A DNA stretch of 64,000 bases from JAHRVQ01 sp051278195 (GCA_051278195.1 JBNMQM010000011.1:1-64000); one strand, 5' to 3'; counted from the first letter of the stretch, positions 44,039 through 54,266 are shown. Notes: generated from the sequence alone by a model not told the origin. Numbers and translations are program-made.

Positions 44039-45259
44039 TTATATATCGAGCAAAATACGTGCTGGCTCTTCAAGGAAATCCTTAATGGTGACAAGGAAAC
44101 GAACCGCCTCTGAACCATCAATCAGACGATGATCGTAGGAGAGTGCCAAATACATCATGGGTCGGATTTTAACTTCGCCATTCACAGCCATTGGCCGCTC
44201 TTGAATTTTGTGCATACCCAGTATGGCGGTCTGCGGTGGGTTCAGAATCGGCGTTGATAACAACGAACCGAAGACACCACCGTTTGAAATGGTGAACGTG
44301 CCGCCAGTCATTTCATCGATACTAAGTTTGTTGTCCTTAGCCTTGATACCATAATCTCGAATCTGAGTTTCAAGTTCAGCTAGCGTTAGGCTATCGGAGT
44401 CTCGAATAATCGGTACAACGAGCCCACGTGGAGAACCAACAGCAACACCAATGTCCTGATAACCGTGATAGACAACATCATTGCCATCAATCGAGGCATT
44501 AACAGCGGGAAAACGCTTCAGCGCCTCGATACTGGCCCTGACAAAGAAGGACATAAATCCGAGCCGAGTCCCATCGTGAGCCTTTTCAAAAGCATCTTTA
44601 TACTGTGTGCGCAAAGCCATAATCGCTGTCATATCCACTTCGTTAAAAGTGGTTAGGATCGCCGCCGTTTGTTGAGCGTCAAGGAGCCTCCTTGCGATGC
44701 TAGCGCGAAGCCGCGTCATGGGTACACGCCGTTCGACTCTACCGTCAACTATCGGTGCTTGAGGCATTGAGTCTGAATTAGTAGCCGGTGCTGCAGGTTT
44801 CACGATGGCAGCTTCTTTATCGGATGCTGCAACAGTATTGAGCACGTCTTCTTTCGTGATGCGCCCGCCTTTACCAGTACCTTCGATACGAGTCACATCG
44901 ATCTTATTTTCAACAGCAAGTTTTTTCGCCGCGGGGCTAGCAATCGTTTCGCCAACAACAACCGCCTCAACAACTGGTGCTTCGGGTTCTGCCGCCGCTT
45001 CAGTTTTGGATGCGGCCGCACCAGCGCCTTCTTCAAAATGCGCAAGTACCTCCTCCGCAAGCACGGTGTCCCCTTCGTTTTTCAGGATCACTGTGATGAT
45101 GCCGTCGGCGGGCGCAACCACTTCGAGCACCACCTTGTCCGTCTCAATATCAACGAGAATCTGATCTCGCTTAACGGCCTCTCCTGCTTGCACGTGCCAG
45201 GTGGCCACTTCTCCGTCCGCGATCGACTCGGGGAATACGGGTGCTTTAATATCACTCAT
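44039..45259 (-). CDS. sucB: Dihydrolipoamide succinyltransferase (E2 of 2-oxoglutarate dehydrogenase)
   Basis: The 406-residue protein has one lipoyl domain (about 1-75, lipoyl Lys in ETDKVVLE), an Ala/Glu/Pro linker, an E3-binding domain (SPAAKKLAVENKIDVTRIEGTG), and the catalytic domain with the terminal His-Asp motif SYDHRLIDGSEAVRF. AAGGA lies 7 nt upstream. Confidence 0.98.
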   Translation of the reverse strand: MSDIKAPVFPESIADGEVATWHVQAGEAVKRDQILVDIETDKVVLEVVAPADGIITVILKNEGDTVLAEEVLAHFEEGAGAAASKTEAAAEPEAPVVEAVVVGETIASPAAKKLAVENKIDVTRIEGTGKGGRITKEDVLNTVAASDKEAAIVKPAAPATNSDSMPQAPIVDGRVERRVPMTRLRASIARRLLDAQQTAAILTTFNEVDMTAIMALRTQYKDAFEKAHDGTRLGFMSFFVRASIEALKRFPAVNASIDGNDVVYHGYQDIGVAVGSPRGLVVPIIRDSDSLTLAELETQIRDYGIKAKDNKLSIDEMTGGTFTISNGGVFGSLLSTPILNPPQTAILGMHKIQERPMAVNGEVKIRPMMYLALSYDHRLIDGSEAVRFLVTIKDFLEEPARILLDI

Positions 45260-45291
45260 AGTGTTTCCTTAAAATACGCCATGCGTCCTGT

Positions 45292-48132
45292 CTAATTATG
45301 TTCGCCGTACAAAGCGGCCTTAACGAATGCTTCTAATTGTTGTAGATGCAGTGACAAGTAACCGGCTGCTGCCGCAGCCGATGGTTCACGCCCTGCATAT
45401 TGTAGATTGAGCCCAGGGAATACCGCGTTTACTGCTCGACGCATATGATGCTGACTGCTGTACCAGGCACCCTGATTCATGGGCTCTTCTTGACACCAAA
45501 CCGCAGATGCCAAGTTTTTATACTGACCGACTATTGCCAGCATCTGCTCTTCGGGAAATGGGTACAGCTGTTCAATTCTGACGATAGCAACGTGATTCAA
45601 CTCATCCTCTGCTCGCTTCGATTCAAGGTCATAATAAACCTTACCGGAACAAAGAATGATGCGAGTGATGTCATCTAATTTTGCATTACCGTGGTCGGCG
45701 ATCGCTGGTTGAAATTCACCTTCGCTCAAATCTTCCAGAGAACTAATCGCCTGCTTATGTCGCAGCAGACTCTTTGGAGACATGATGATCAGCGGCCGAC
45801 GAAGCGGACGAATCGCTTGCCGCCTCAGCAAATGGAATATTTGCGCTGGTGTGGTCGGCACACATACTTGGATGTTGTGCTCGGCACACAACTGCAAGTA
45901 TCGCTCAAGCCTAGCCGAGCTATGTTCTGGCCCAGCGCCCTCATAACCATGAGGTAACAACATCGTTAAACCGCACAGTCGTGCCCACTTGTGCTCACCG
46001 CTGGTAATGAATTGATCGATGACAACTTGGGCGCCATTTGCAAAATCACCAAATTGCGCCTCCCAGATTACAAGTGTATCGGGACTTGTTGTCGCATAAC
46101 CATATTCAAACGCTAACACGGCTTCTTCTGATAAGAAGGAATCGTAGAGCTTAAATCTATCTTGTTCACCAATACTACTAAGGGGCGTATATTCAAGGCC
46201 TTCCTTCTGATCGTGCAAGACTGCATGGCGATGAGAAAAGGTTCCGCGGCCAACATCCTGTCCGGTTAAACGGATTTTGTAACCCTGATCTAACAACGTG
46301 GCATAGGCCATGATTTCAGCGTAACCCCAGTTTATCGGTGCCGCGCCAGCAGTCATCTTCTTACGATCTTCGATGATCTTGCCGACCTGCTTTTGCAGCA
46401 CAAAACCTTCGGGTAATACTTCTAAACTATGTGCCACCGCTTGAAAGTCTTTTAGAGGAAAACCGGTCTCCGCTGACGCGGTCCATTCGTGATTGAGGAA
46501 TGGGTGCCAGTCTACAAACATGGAAGTATCGGGTTCCGTTAGATGGTCCCAAGCAACTGCATTGCCGACATCCAACGCGTCGCGGTAAGCATCAATTCGG
46601 CGCAAGTATTCTTCTTCTTCAATTGCGCCTTCGCTGATAGCCTTTGCGGCAAACAACGTTAGAACCGTTGGGTGCTGGCGAATTTTTTGATACATCACTG
46701 GCTGGGTAATGGAAGGCTCGTCACCCTCGTTGTGGCCACGACGGCGATAGCAGACCATGTCGATGACAACGTCTTTCTTAAACTCCATTCGATAGTCTAC
46801 GGCCAGCTGCGAAACAAACAGCACTGCTTCTGGATCATCACCATTAACATGGAAAATGGGTGCCTGAACCATCTTGGCAATTTCCGTACAGTAGCGAGTT
46901 GAACGCGCATCTTCGACCCGGCTAATGGTGTAGCCGATTTGATTATTAATGATGACGTGGATCGTACCGCCGGTGTAAAAACCACGCGTCTGAGACATTT
47001 GGAACGTCTCCATGACGACGCCTTGTCCTGCAAATGCTGCATCACCATGAATGTTAATGGCCAGAACCTTGTCGCCAGGTGCGTCGTCTCGACGATCCTG
47101 CCTTGCCCGCACGGAACCTTCAATCACTGGCGCGCCAATCTCAAGATGAGAAGGATTGAAACCAAGTGCCAAATGCATCTCACCGCCAGGGGTCATCAGG
47201 TTTGATGAAAAGCCCTGATGATATTTCACGTCGCCTGAGCCAAACCCAGGGGTGTAACGTCCTTCAAACTCGTCAAACAATTCTGCGGGGTTTTTACCCA
47301 ATAGATTAACCAAAACGTTGATTCGACCGCGATGCGCCATGCCAATGACCGTTTCTCTGACGCCAGCGGTACCAGATCGATGAATCAGTTCTGCCAAACA
47401 AGGGATAAAGCTCTCGCCGCCTTCCAGGCCAAATCGTTTAGTTCCGGGGTATTTCTTGCCGAGATACTTTTCGAGGCCTTCAGCCGCGATCAAACGATCC
47501 AACAAGCGACGTTTGACACCATTGGAATAACTCGGGTTTGAACGCGCTGATTCCATACGTTGCTGAACCCAGAGCTGTTCTGCATCGTCGCTAATGTGCA
47601 TGTATTCTGCACCCACTGAGTCGCAGTAGGTTTGCTCAAGCGACCCTATAATGTCGCGCAAGACTGCCTCTTTGTTGCCAAAGAATAAGGTGCCAGTTTG
47701 AAATTGGGTATCGAGGTCGGCCTCAGACAAGCCATGAAACTCGAGATCGAGCACCGGCACTGGCGGCTTGTCTTCTAACTCAAGTGGATCAAGATTGGCG
47801 TTTAAGTGACCACGGCGGCGATAAGCGGAGATTAGTTCACCGACAGCAAACTGCTTTCGCTCAAAATCGGAATGAACAGTGCTCGCTGGGACCGGCGTTA
47901 CGCGCGCCTGATTTTTCGAGAGCAGTAAAAAGTGATCGCGAATGGTCGAATGAGACAGATCATTAACCACCGCACCTTCGACCCGCGGCAGCGTCTGAAA
48001 GTAACTTCGCCACTGATCAGGCACGGAGCCTGGATCAGCCAAATATTGTTCGTAGAGTTCCTCTACGTAGGAGGCATTACCGCCGGAAATATGGCCACTA
48101 CGCCACAATCTTTCCATGTTGCTTTCTTGCAT
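45292..48132 (-). CDS. sucA: 2-oxoglutarate dehydrogenase E1
   Basis: The 946-residue protein has the ThDP motif GDAAFAGQGVV...NNQIGYT, the MAHRGRINVLVNLLGK region, and the E1 C-terminal domain (WCQEEPMNQGAW). It decarboxylates 2-oxoglutarate. An alternative Met lies five codons in; the longer start has GGGGAG upstream. It lies 160 bp after sdhB across a terminator-like hairpin. Confidence 0.97.
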   Translation of the reverse strand: MQESNMERLWRSGHISGGNASYVEELYEQYLADPGSVPDQWRSYFQTLPRVEGAVVNDLSHSTIRDHFLLLSKNQARVTPVPASTVHSDFERKQFAVGELISAYRRRGHLNANLDPLELEDKPPVPVLDLEFHGLSEADLDTQFQTGTLFFGNKEAVLRDIIGSLEQTYCDSVGAEYMHISDDAEQLWVQQRMESARSNPSYSNGVKRRLLDRLIAAEGLEKYLGKKYPGTKRFGLEGGESFIPCLAELIHRSGTAGVRETVIGMAHRGRINVLVNLLGKNPAELFDEFEGRYTPGFGSGDVKYHQGFSSNLMTPGGEMHLALGFNPSHLEIGAPVIEGSVRARQDRRDDAPGDKVLAINIHGDAAFAGQGVVMETFQMSQTRGFYTGGTIHVIINNQIGYTISRVEDARSTRYCTEIAKMVQAPIFHVNGDDPEAVLFVSQLAVDYRMEFKKDVVIDMVCYRRRGHNEGDEPSITQPVMYQKIRQHPTVLTLFAAKAISEGAIEEEEYLRRIDAYRDALDVGNAVAWDHLTEPDTSMFVDWHPFLNHEWTASAETGFPLKDFQAVAHSLEVLPEGFVLQKQVGKIIEDRKKMTAGAAPINWGYAEIMAYATLLDQGYKIRLTGQDVGRGTFSHRHAVLHDQKEGLEYTPLSSIGEQDRFKLYDSFLSEEAVLAFEYGYATTSPDTLVIWEAQFGDFANGAQVVIDQFITSGEHKWARLCGLTMLLPHGYEGAGPEHSSARLERYLQLCAEHNIQVCVPTTPAQIFHLLRRQAIRPLRRPLIIMSPKSLLRHKQAISSLEDLSEGEFQPAIADHGNAKLDDITRIILCSGKVYYDLESKRAEDELNHVAIVRIEQLYPFPEEQMLAIVGQYKNLASAVWCQEEPMNQGAWYSSQHHMRRAVNAVFPGLNLQYAGREPSAAAAAGYLSLHLQQLEAFVKAALYGEHN

Positions 48133-48211
48133 TTACTCGAGGCTCCCCGCATACCACATGCCAACAATAAGCATAACACCCGGTTGGGTGTTCGCCAGCC
48201 ATGATACAGGA

Positions 48212-48244
48212 ATAAAGGGCTACCGGACATTGTTGCCGGTAGCC
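48212..48244 (-). terminator. Probable terminator or attenuator after sdhB
   Basis: A perfect 9-bp stem GGCTACCGG / CCGGTAGCC with a 9-nt loop is followed on the minus strand by CTTTATTCC. It would separate or moderate transcription between sdhCDAB and sucAB. Confidence 0.55.
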
Positions 48245-48292
48245 TTATCTAACAAAAGTTCAAACAAGAGCAAGAAATTGATCGGGGCTTTA

Positions 48293-48994
48293 CTAGACCG
48301 CTCGTTTAAGGAGCATGTTCCGGATATGGCCGATTGCCCGAGTAGGATTCAAACCTTTAGGACAAACATTGACGCAATTCATGATGCCACGACAGCGGAA
48401 TACACTAAAAGGGTCTTCTAGATTCGCCAATCGTTCCTCGGTCGCCGTATCTCGACTATCGGCAAGAAATCGATAGGCCTGAAGCAAACCAGCAGGACCG
48501 ATGAACTTGTCAGGGTTCCACCAAAAGCTCGGGCAGGCTGACGAACAACAGGCACAAAGAATACATTCATATAGCCCATCCAACTTTTCACGTTCTTCAG
48601 GAGACTGGAGGCGTTCCTGTGTCGGTGGCGCATCTTTGTTAATCAAGAAGGGGGTGATCTTTTTATACTGGGTATAGAACTGCTCCATGTCTACCACCAA
48701 ATCTCGAATGACCGGCAGTCCTGGTAACGGTTTGATACTCAGCTTGTCGCGCTTACTGACTTCCGAAACTCGAGTCATGCACGCCAAACCGTTCTTACCA
48801 TTCATGTTCACGCCATCGGAGCCACAGACTCCTTCGCGGCAAGATCGTCGGTAGCTGATTGTCTCATCCTGCTCTTTGAGCATTTCCAAAAGTTCAAGAA
48901 CCATCGGGTCCTTGCCTTTAAGATCAATACTAAAGTCTTGCAGGTAAGGTTCGCTGTCTTTGTCTGGGTCGTAACGATAAACGCTAACTTGCAT
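48293..48994 (-). CDS. sdhB: Succinate dehydrogenase iron-sulfur subunit
   Basis: The 233-residue protein has the [2Fe-2S] ligands in SCREGVCGSDG and the later NGLAC, the [4Fe-4S] motif CILCACCSSACP and the [3Fe-4S] motif CRGIMNCVNVCPKGLNP. Its ATG overlaps the sdhA stop by 1 bp (TAATG). Confidence 0.98.
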   Translation of the reverse strand: MQVSVYRYDPDKDSEPYLQDFSIDLKGKDPMVLELLEMLKEQDETISYRRSCREGVCGSDGVNMNGKNGLACMTRVSEVSKRDKLSIKPLPGLPVIRDLVVDMEQFYTQYKKITPFLINKDAPPTQERLQSPEEREKLDGLYECILCACCSSACPSFWWNPDKFIGPAGLLQAYRFLADSRDTATEERLANLEDPFSVFRCRGIMNCVNVCPKGLNPTRAIGHIRNMLLKRAV

Positions 48995-50790
48995 TAGTAG
49001 ACTCTCTCTTTTGGTACAAAAACTTCATCTGGAAGGTCAGTATCAGACTCAAGTATCGAGGGTGTAAAATTCACATCGCGTTTGCCCAGTGTTTTATCAC
49101 GGGGGTCATAAAGCGAGTGACACAACCAGTTTTCATCGTCGCGTGTTTCATAATCATCACGAGCATGAGCACCACGACTTTCTTTGCGGGCTTCTGCAGA
49201 GATTGCGGTGGCTTCGGCGATTTCTAGCAAATTCTCTAGCTCTAAGGCCTCTAACCGGGTGGTATTAAAGGCATTACTCTTGTCAGAAATAGAGGCATTT
49301 GAAATGCGTTCACGAAGCTCATCCAGCTTCTTGATGCCCTCTTGCATCGTGTCTTCGCGACGGAAAACACCAAAATTAAGCTGCATTGTGGACTGCAATT
49401 CCTTTTTAAGCTGAGCAATGCTTTCACCGCCACTCGACTCGTTCCAGCGGGTTACCCGCCGAGTCGCTTCGTCAATGTCGCTTGCGCTCGCTGGATCAAA
49501 ATCAACCCCTTGATTCAATACTTCTGTGATATGCAGCCCTGCCGCTCGGCCAAATACGACCAAATCAAGCAGGGAGTTACCGCCAAGTCGATTTGCGCCA
49601 TGAACTGAAACACAGGCTGCTTCGCCAACGGCATATAGCCCTTGAACGATTTCGTCTTCGCCGGCTGAGTTGCGAACAATCGCCTGGCCATTAATGTTGG
49701 TTGGAGTACCGCCCATCATATAATGGCACGTCGGAACAACGGGGATTGGCTCCTTGACCGGATCGACACCGGCGAAAGTCTTCGACAGTTCAATAATACC
49801 GGGCAATCTTGAGTGCAGAATTTCTTCACCCAGATGATCCAATTTCAAGAACACATGATCGCCTTCAGGACCTGCGCCACGACCTTCGAGAATTTCTAGG
49901 ATCATGCTTCTAGCAACAACATCTCGACCCGCCAGGTCTTTTGCTGTGGGTGCATAACGCTCCATGAACCGCTCGCCATCCTTGTTTATGAGGTAGCCAC
50001 CTTCACCTCGACAGCCCTCTGTTACTAAAGAGCCTGCACCAGCGATACCCGTTGGGTGGAACTGCCACATTTCCATATCTTGAACCGCGTAACCGGCACG
50101 AAGTGCCATACCCGTTCCATCACCGGTGTTCATTAACGCATTGGTCGTCGATTGATAGATGCGACCGGCTCCGCCCGTGGCAAAGACTGTCGCTTTCGAC
50201 TTGATGTAATGCAATTCACCGGTTTCCATGCAAATTGCGGTAACGCCAACCACGACACCCTTTTGGTTCTTAACAATATCCACTGCGAACCACTCAGAGA
50301 AAAACACTGAGCCGGCCTTAATATTGCCTTGGTAGAGCGCATGAAGAAGGGCATGGCCAGTTCTGTCAGCCGCCGCACAGGTTCTAGCAGCCTGACCACC
50401 TTTACCAAAATTTTTAGACTGGCCGCCAAACGGACGCTGATAGATGCGCCCTTTTTCGGTTCGAGAAAATGGTAATCCCATGTGCTCCAGCTCAAAGACC
50501 GCCTCTGGTCCTACGCTGCACATATACTGAATCGCATCTTGGTCGCCGATGTAGTCAGAGCCTTTAATGGTGTCGTACATGTGCCAGCGCCAATCATCAT
50601 CCGGATCGTCGCTCGCAATCGCACAGGTAATACCACCTTGGGCAGATACTGTGTGAGACCGAGTAGGGAATACTTTGGAAATCACGGCCGTTTTCCTGCC
50701 GGATTCTGCCAACTGAAGCGCTGCCCGCATACCCGAACCACCACCTCCTACAATGATGGCATCAAACTCTAGCGTTGCGATATCACTCAT
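48994..50790 (-). CDS. sdhA: Succinate dehydrogenase flavoprotein subunit
   Basis: The 598-residue protein has the FAD loop VGGGGSGMRAAL, the flavin-linking His in RSHTVSAQGG, and the catalytic HPTGI and RGAHARDDY regions. Its ATG immediately follows the sdhD TAG, with GGAACGG as ribosome site inside the sdhD end. Confidence 0.98.
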   Translation of the reverse strand: MSDIATLEFDAIIVGGGGSGMRAALQLAESGRKTAVISKVFPTRSHTVSAQGGITCAIASDDPDDDWRWHMYDTIKGSDYIGDQDAIQYMCSVGPEAVFELEHMGLPFSRTEKGRIYQRPFGGQSKNFGKGGQAARTCAAADRTGHALLHALYQGNIKAGSVFFSEWFAVDIVKNQKGVVVGVTAICMETGELHYIKSKATVFATGGAGRIYQSTTNALMNTGDGTGMALRAGYAVQDMEMWQFHPTGIAGAGSLVTEGCRGEGGYLINKDGERFMERYAPTAKDLAGRDVVARSMILEILEGRGAGPEGDHVFLKLDHLGEEILHSRLPGIIELSKTFAGVDPVKEPIPVVPTCHYMMGGTPTNINGQAIVRNSAGEDEIVQGLYAVGEAACVSVHGANRLGGNSLLDLVVFGRAAGLHITEVLNQGVDFDPASASDIDEATRRVTRWNESSGGESIAQLKKELQSTMQLNFGVFRREDTMQEGIKKLDELRERISNASISDKSNAFNTTRLEALELENLLEIAEATAISAEARKESRGAHARDDYETRDDENWLCHSLYDPRDKTLGKRDVNFTPSILESDTDLPDEVFVPKERVY

Positions 50791-51162
50791 CTAACCGTTC
50801 CCCCACAAGATTTTAACGGTCCAAATCACGTACACCGTCAACAATAAAATACAACCAACTTGATAAACCAGGCGAATACCATCCGCACCAGAACCAAAAT
50901 AATGCTCACGTATATAGTCAGTACCAATCGTCCACATGCCGATCCAGGCATGCGCACAGGTTGATAGAATCGCGAGAAGCGTCATGACCTGCATCCAGGT
51001 CTGAGAAAAAAGCGCCTGCCAGTCCGCATGTGTTATTTCACCCTGCAAAAGCATGATGCCGACAAGAAGAACGGTGTAAGCCGCTAAAATATACGCTGAG
51101 ACACGCTGCACGATCCAGTCGGACATGCCATTGCGAGAAAAACTTGTAACTTGAGTAACCAT
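50791..51162 (-). CDS. sdhD: Succinate dehydrogenase membrane anchor, cytochrome b556 partner
   Basis: From ATG 51162 (AGGATG 8 nt upstream) the 123-residue protein MVTQVTSFSRNGMSDWIVQR aligns with pseudomonad SdhD and has three membrane segments. WIVQRVSA and the heme-region AHAWIGMWTIGTDYI are present. An ATG at 51180, overlapping the sdhC stop (TAATG), is a possible alternative that adds six residues. Confidence 0.92.
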   Translation of the reverse strand: MVTQVTSFSRNGMSDWIVQRVSAYILAAYTVLLVGIMLLQGEITHADWQALFSQTWMQVMTLLAILSTCAHAWIGMWTIGTDYIREHYFGSGADGIRLVYQVGCILLLTVYVIWTVKILWGNG

Positions 51163-51179
51163 GTTTGGCATCCTATCCA

Positions 51180-51569
51180 TTACTGTATAACCCAAATTCC
51201 AGCCAGGAAGATCAACACGGCAGAAAAGAGAATCGTGATTTTTGCTGCGAACCTTGAGCCTTCAATGGTCTCAGCAAAGCCAAAGTCCATCACTAGGTGC
51301 TTGATACCAGCGACGAAGTGGTAGGCCAACGCGGACAGCAGTCCCCAGGTCACGAACATGCCAAACGGCGATTTAATCATGCCTTTGATCGTTTCAAAGC
51401 CTTCTTCCGAAGCCAAAGACATTTCAAGGGCATATAGGCCGAAAGCGACGCCGGCGAACAGTATGACACCAGCTATTCGATGGGAAATGGAGGCCAGTGC
51501 TGCCAAAGGCCAAGCAAAAGCCAGCAGATCTGACGGATTTACATTTATAGGACGATGATCGTTTTGCAC
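51180..51569 (-). CDS. sdhC: Succinate dehydrogenase cytochrome b556 subunit
   Basis: The 129-residue protein has the N-terminal RPINVNPSDLLAFAWPLAALASISHR motif with the quinone-site Ser and Arg, three membrane segments, and the heme ligand His in ALAYHFVAGIKHLVMD. The start is GTG. It opens the sdhCDAB unit. Confidence 0.95.
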   Translation of the reverse strand: MQNDHRPINVNPSDLLAFAWPLAALASISHRIAGVILFAGVAFGLYALEMSLASEEGFETIKGMIKSPFGMFVTWGLLSALAYHFVAGIKHLVMDFGFAETIEGSRFAAKITILFSAVLIFLAGIWVIQ

Positions 51570-51878
51570 AACTCATTCTCGTTTGGGCCTGCACTTCATA
51601 CGGTTTTGTGATATCCCTTTGGCCAATTACGGCAAAAAGATCACAAAGCCCTGAAGCGCAAGAAGATGACTTTGAGGCGTGGTTTGCCCACACCCGAATG
51701 TACGTCAAATGATGATAGTTAGTTTAACTTTAAAAAACAAACCAGCCACTGGTAAAAGCCACGTGACTCAAGCCTTTACAACACAAGGCCGTTTTGGAAT
51801 GATGTCCGCCCGGCCGACCCAGGCAATACAAATCCAGTTAACGGCAAGAGCATGAGCCCGTCTCATGGGAGTGAACGC
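51570..51878. promoter_or_regulatory. Divergent control region between sdhC and gltA
   Basis: These 309 bp must hold the promoters of both the sdh and gltA units. The centre (51715-51745) is AT-rich (AGTTTAACTTTAAAAAAC). I could not assign -35/-10 boxes or a regulator site with confidence, and no gene fits. Confidence 0.5.
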
Positions 51879-53156
51879 ATGACGCAAAAAATAACAATCA
51901 CAATAGACGGGCAAACCACAGAATTACCTGTGCTCGAGGCGACCGAAGGCTTAAATGTCGTCGATGTTCGCGGCCTAATCAAAGAAGGTGTTTTTACCTA
52001 CGATCCTGGCTTTTTGAGCACTGCAAGCTGCGAATCTACCGTCACATACATTGACGGAGATGCTGGTATTCTTACGTACCGGGGCTACCCAATAGATCAG
52101 CTAGCACAGCAATCAAACCACCTAGAAGTTTGTTATCTGTTGCTCAACGGCGACCTACCTTCCAAATCTGAATACGACGCTTTCGAAACGTCTATCAAAG
52201 CTAATCAAAACATCGACAAGACTTTCCAGAATATCTTCAAAGGCTTTACCCAGGGCGCACACCCCATGGCGATGGTCGGCTCCGCAATCTCAGGATTGGC
52301 CGCGCTGTATCATGAAGAAACTGATATCACGAATGCTGATGATCGAATGCTGACGGCGCATCGTTTGATCGCGATGATCCCTACCCTGGCGGCTATGGCC
52401 TATAAACACGGCAAAGGCGAAGCATTCGTTGAACCCGATGTTTCATTGGGCTACGCAGAGAACTTTTTGAATATGTGCTTCGGCGAAGCCGGCAAACCGT
52501 CGACAGTGAGCCCAACAATCGCAGCCGCTATGGACCGTATCTTTCTGCTTCACGCCGATCATGAGCAAAATGCCTCGACATCAACCGTAAGAATGGCAGG
52601 TTCCACAGACTGCAACCCTTACGCAGCAATCGCAGCCGGAGTTTCTGCTCTATGGGGACCTGCACATGGGGGCGCAAATGAAGCTGTTCTCCTCATGCTG
52701 AATGAGATTGGTGACGAATCTCGAGTAGAAGAATACGTCGCTAAAGCCAAGGATAAGGATGACCCCTTTAAACTAATGGGTTTTGGCCACCGGGTTTACA
52801 AAAATTTTGATCCACGCGCGACGGTTATGCAGGAATCCTGCGAAGCGGTCTTTAACGAGCTGGGGTCAGAAGACCCGCTGCTCAAGGTCGCTCGGCAGTT
52901 AGAGAAGATTGCGCGAGAAGATGAGTACTTTATTGAACGAAAACTCTACCCTAATATCGACTTCTACTCCGGTATTACGCTCAAAGCCGTCGGTATTCCA
53001 ACCGAACTTTTCACCGTGATTTTCACCCTCGGACGCATGCCGGGTTGGATCACGCACTGGAACGAAATGATGAGCGCACCCTACAAAATTGCTCGACCCC
53101 GCCAGCTTTATCTTGGCGAGAAAAAGCGCGACTACGTCAATATCGGCTCACGCTAA
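51879..53156 (+). CDS. gltA: Citrate synthase
   Basis: From ATG 51879 (GGGAG 7 nt upstream) the 425-residue protein has the catalytic His/Asp motifs LLHADHEQNAST, GPAHGGANEAV and MGFGHRVYKNFDPRA of the hexameric type II enzyme. An in-frame ATG nine codons earlier lacks a good ribosome site. It feeds the TCA genes on the opposite strand. Confidence 0.98.
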   Translation: MTQKITITIDGQTTELPVLEATEGLNVVDVRGLIKEGVFTYDPGFLSTASCESTVTYIDGDAGILTYRGYPIDQLAQQSNHLEVCYLLLNGDLPSKSEYDAFETSIKANQNIDKTFQNIFKGFTQGAHPMAMVGSAISGLAALYHEETDITNADDRMLTAHRLIAMIPTLAAMAYKHGKGEAFVEPDVSLGYAENFLNMCFGEAGKPSTVSPTIAAAMDRIFLLHADHEQNASTSTVRMAGSTDCNPYAAIAAGVSALWGPAHGGANEAVLLMLNEIGDESRVEEYVAKAKDKDDPFKLMGFGHRVYKNFDPRATVMQESCEAVFNELGSEDPLLKVARQLEKIAREDEYFIERKLYPNIDFYSGITLKAVGIPTELFTVIFTLGRMPGWITHWNEMMSAPYKIARPRQLYLGEKKRDYVNIGSR

Positions 53157-53218
53157 TCGCCCATAAGGTCCTTTACCGTCCAAATAAAATGCTTTAACCA
53201 ACGCAAACCGGAATACAC

Positions 53219-53740
53219 ATGAACATTACTGCACAGATCGAAACGTCAAAAGGCAACATTAACATCGAGTTCTACCCGGACAAGGTACCCGTTACCGTTG
53301 CCAACTTCGTCAACCTCGCCAATAAAGGTTTCTATAACGGCCTGAATTTTCACCGAGTCATAGCGAGCTTTATGATCCAAGGTGGCTGTCCCTTAGGTTC
53401 AGGTACAGGTGGTCCCGGATACCGCTTTGAGGACGAATTCGATTCAGAATTGCGTCACAGCGAGCCTGGCAAATTGTCGATGGCAAATGCTGGTCCAGCG
53501 ACCAACGGCAGCCAGTTTTTCATCACCCATGTTGCGACGCCTCATTTGGATGATGCGCATGCCATATTTGGCGCAGTGGTTGGCAGTGAAGATCAGGCGA
53601 TTGTTGATGCCATTGAACAGGGTGACACGCTCGTTTCTATCAAACTTTCGGGAGACGTAGACGAACTCCTCGCCAGTCAAGCTGACCGCGTGACGACCTG
53701 GAACGAAACCTTAGCAGAACAATTCCCAGACCTAGGCTAA
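53219..53740 (+). CDS. ppiB: Cyclophilin-type peptidyl-prolyl isomerase
   Basis: The 173-residue protein has the cyclophilin core FHRVIASFMIQGGCP, GPGYRFEDEF, SMANAGPATNGSQFFIT and LDDAHAIFGAVVGSED. No signal peptide, so it is cytoplasmic (PpiB type). It lies 62 bp after gltA on the same strand. Confidence 0.94.
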   Translation: MNITAQIETSKGNINIEFYPDKVPVTVANFVNLANKGFYNGLNFHRVIASFMIQGGCPLGSGTGGPGYRFEDEFDSELRHSEPGKLSMANAGPATNGSQFFITHVATPHLDDAHAIFGAVVGSEDQAIVDAIEQGDTLVSIKLSGDVDELLASQADRVTTWNETLAEQFPDLG

Positions 53741-53871
53741 GCAGTAAGACAGCGGTCTAACAACCGTCGTCACGAGAGTCCAGGGGCGGTATCTCACCTC
53801 CTCTGGATATATCGTATGACCTATCTTATTTCACATGCCCTTCCACATACCCTTTAAGACATGCCTTGAAT

Positions 53872-54205
53872 CTAAGTATTCAGGTCAAAATAATCCCGCC
53901 AGACTTTAATCTTGCCATTCGACATTTCAAACATCCCAAAGCAAGGTAAATCGACCCTATCGCCCGCTTGGGTTTTATCTAAACGCTCAACTGCGACATA
54001 GTTCAGTTTCTGACCAGGGTCCAAAAAACCCGCCAATATGCGCCTTTAGTGCAGCGGTGCCCTATATAAGTTTTGTCGGTATGTTGTGATAAATACCGTC
54101 TTCGGCGAAGTATGAGACGGATTCATCAACCTCCATTCGGGACCACGCTTCGAAAAATGATCATACGACGGTCGAATTTATATCGGTTTGATCCTTCTCG
54201 GGTTA
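53872..54205 (-). pseudogene. SnoaL/limonene-epoxide-hydrolase-like pseudogene
   Basis: Minus-strand translation gives clear protein homology in pieces: TVV-stop-SFFEAWSRMEVDESVSYF, AEDGIYHNIPTKLI-stop-GTAALKAH, then after a frameshift near 54035 AGFLDPGQKLNYVAVERLD, and DLPCFGMFEMSNGKIKVWRD followed by YFDLNT-stop. This is the SnoaL-like fold pattern (FxEAW, FAxDGxYHN, GxFEVxxGKIxxWRDYFD). The lesions are a TGA at 54161-54163, a TAG at 54062-54064 and a one-base shift. The 5' boundary is approximate. No intact gene fits the 53741-54266 stretch. Confidence 0.8.
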
Positions 54206-54266
54206 ATTGCTCAAGGCTTGATCGTCCCTGTCGCGAAAAGGTGGCTGTATCCGCAGACTAACCTGA

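Noticed and set aside
51424..51708. Minus-strand ORF of 94 codons over sdhC
   Set aside because: It overlaps sdhC in another frame and has no family resemblance; sdhC is certain.
53795..53815. Terminator after ppiB (TCCAGGGG / CCTCTGGA)
   Set aside because: The stem has a long loop, a wobble pair and no T-run; too weak to list.
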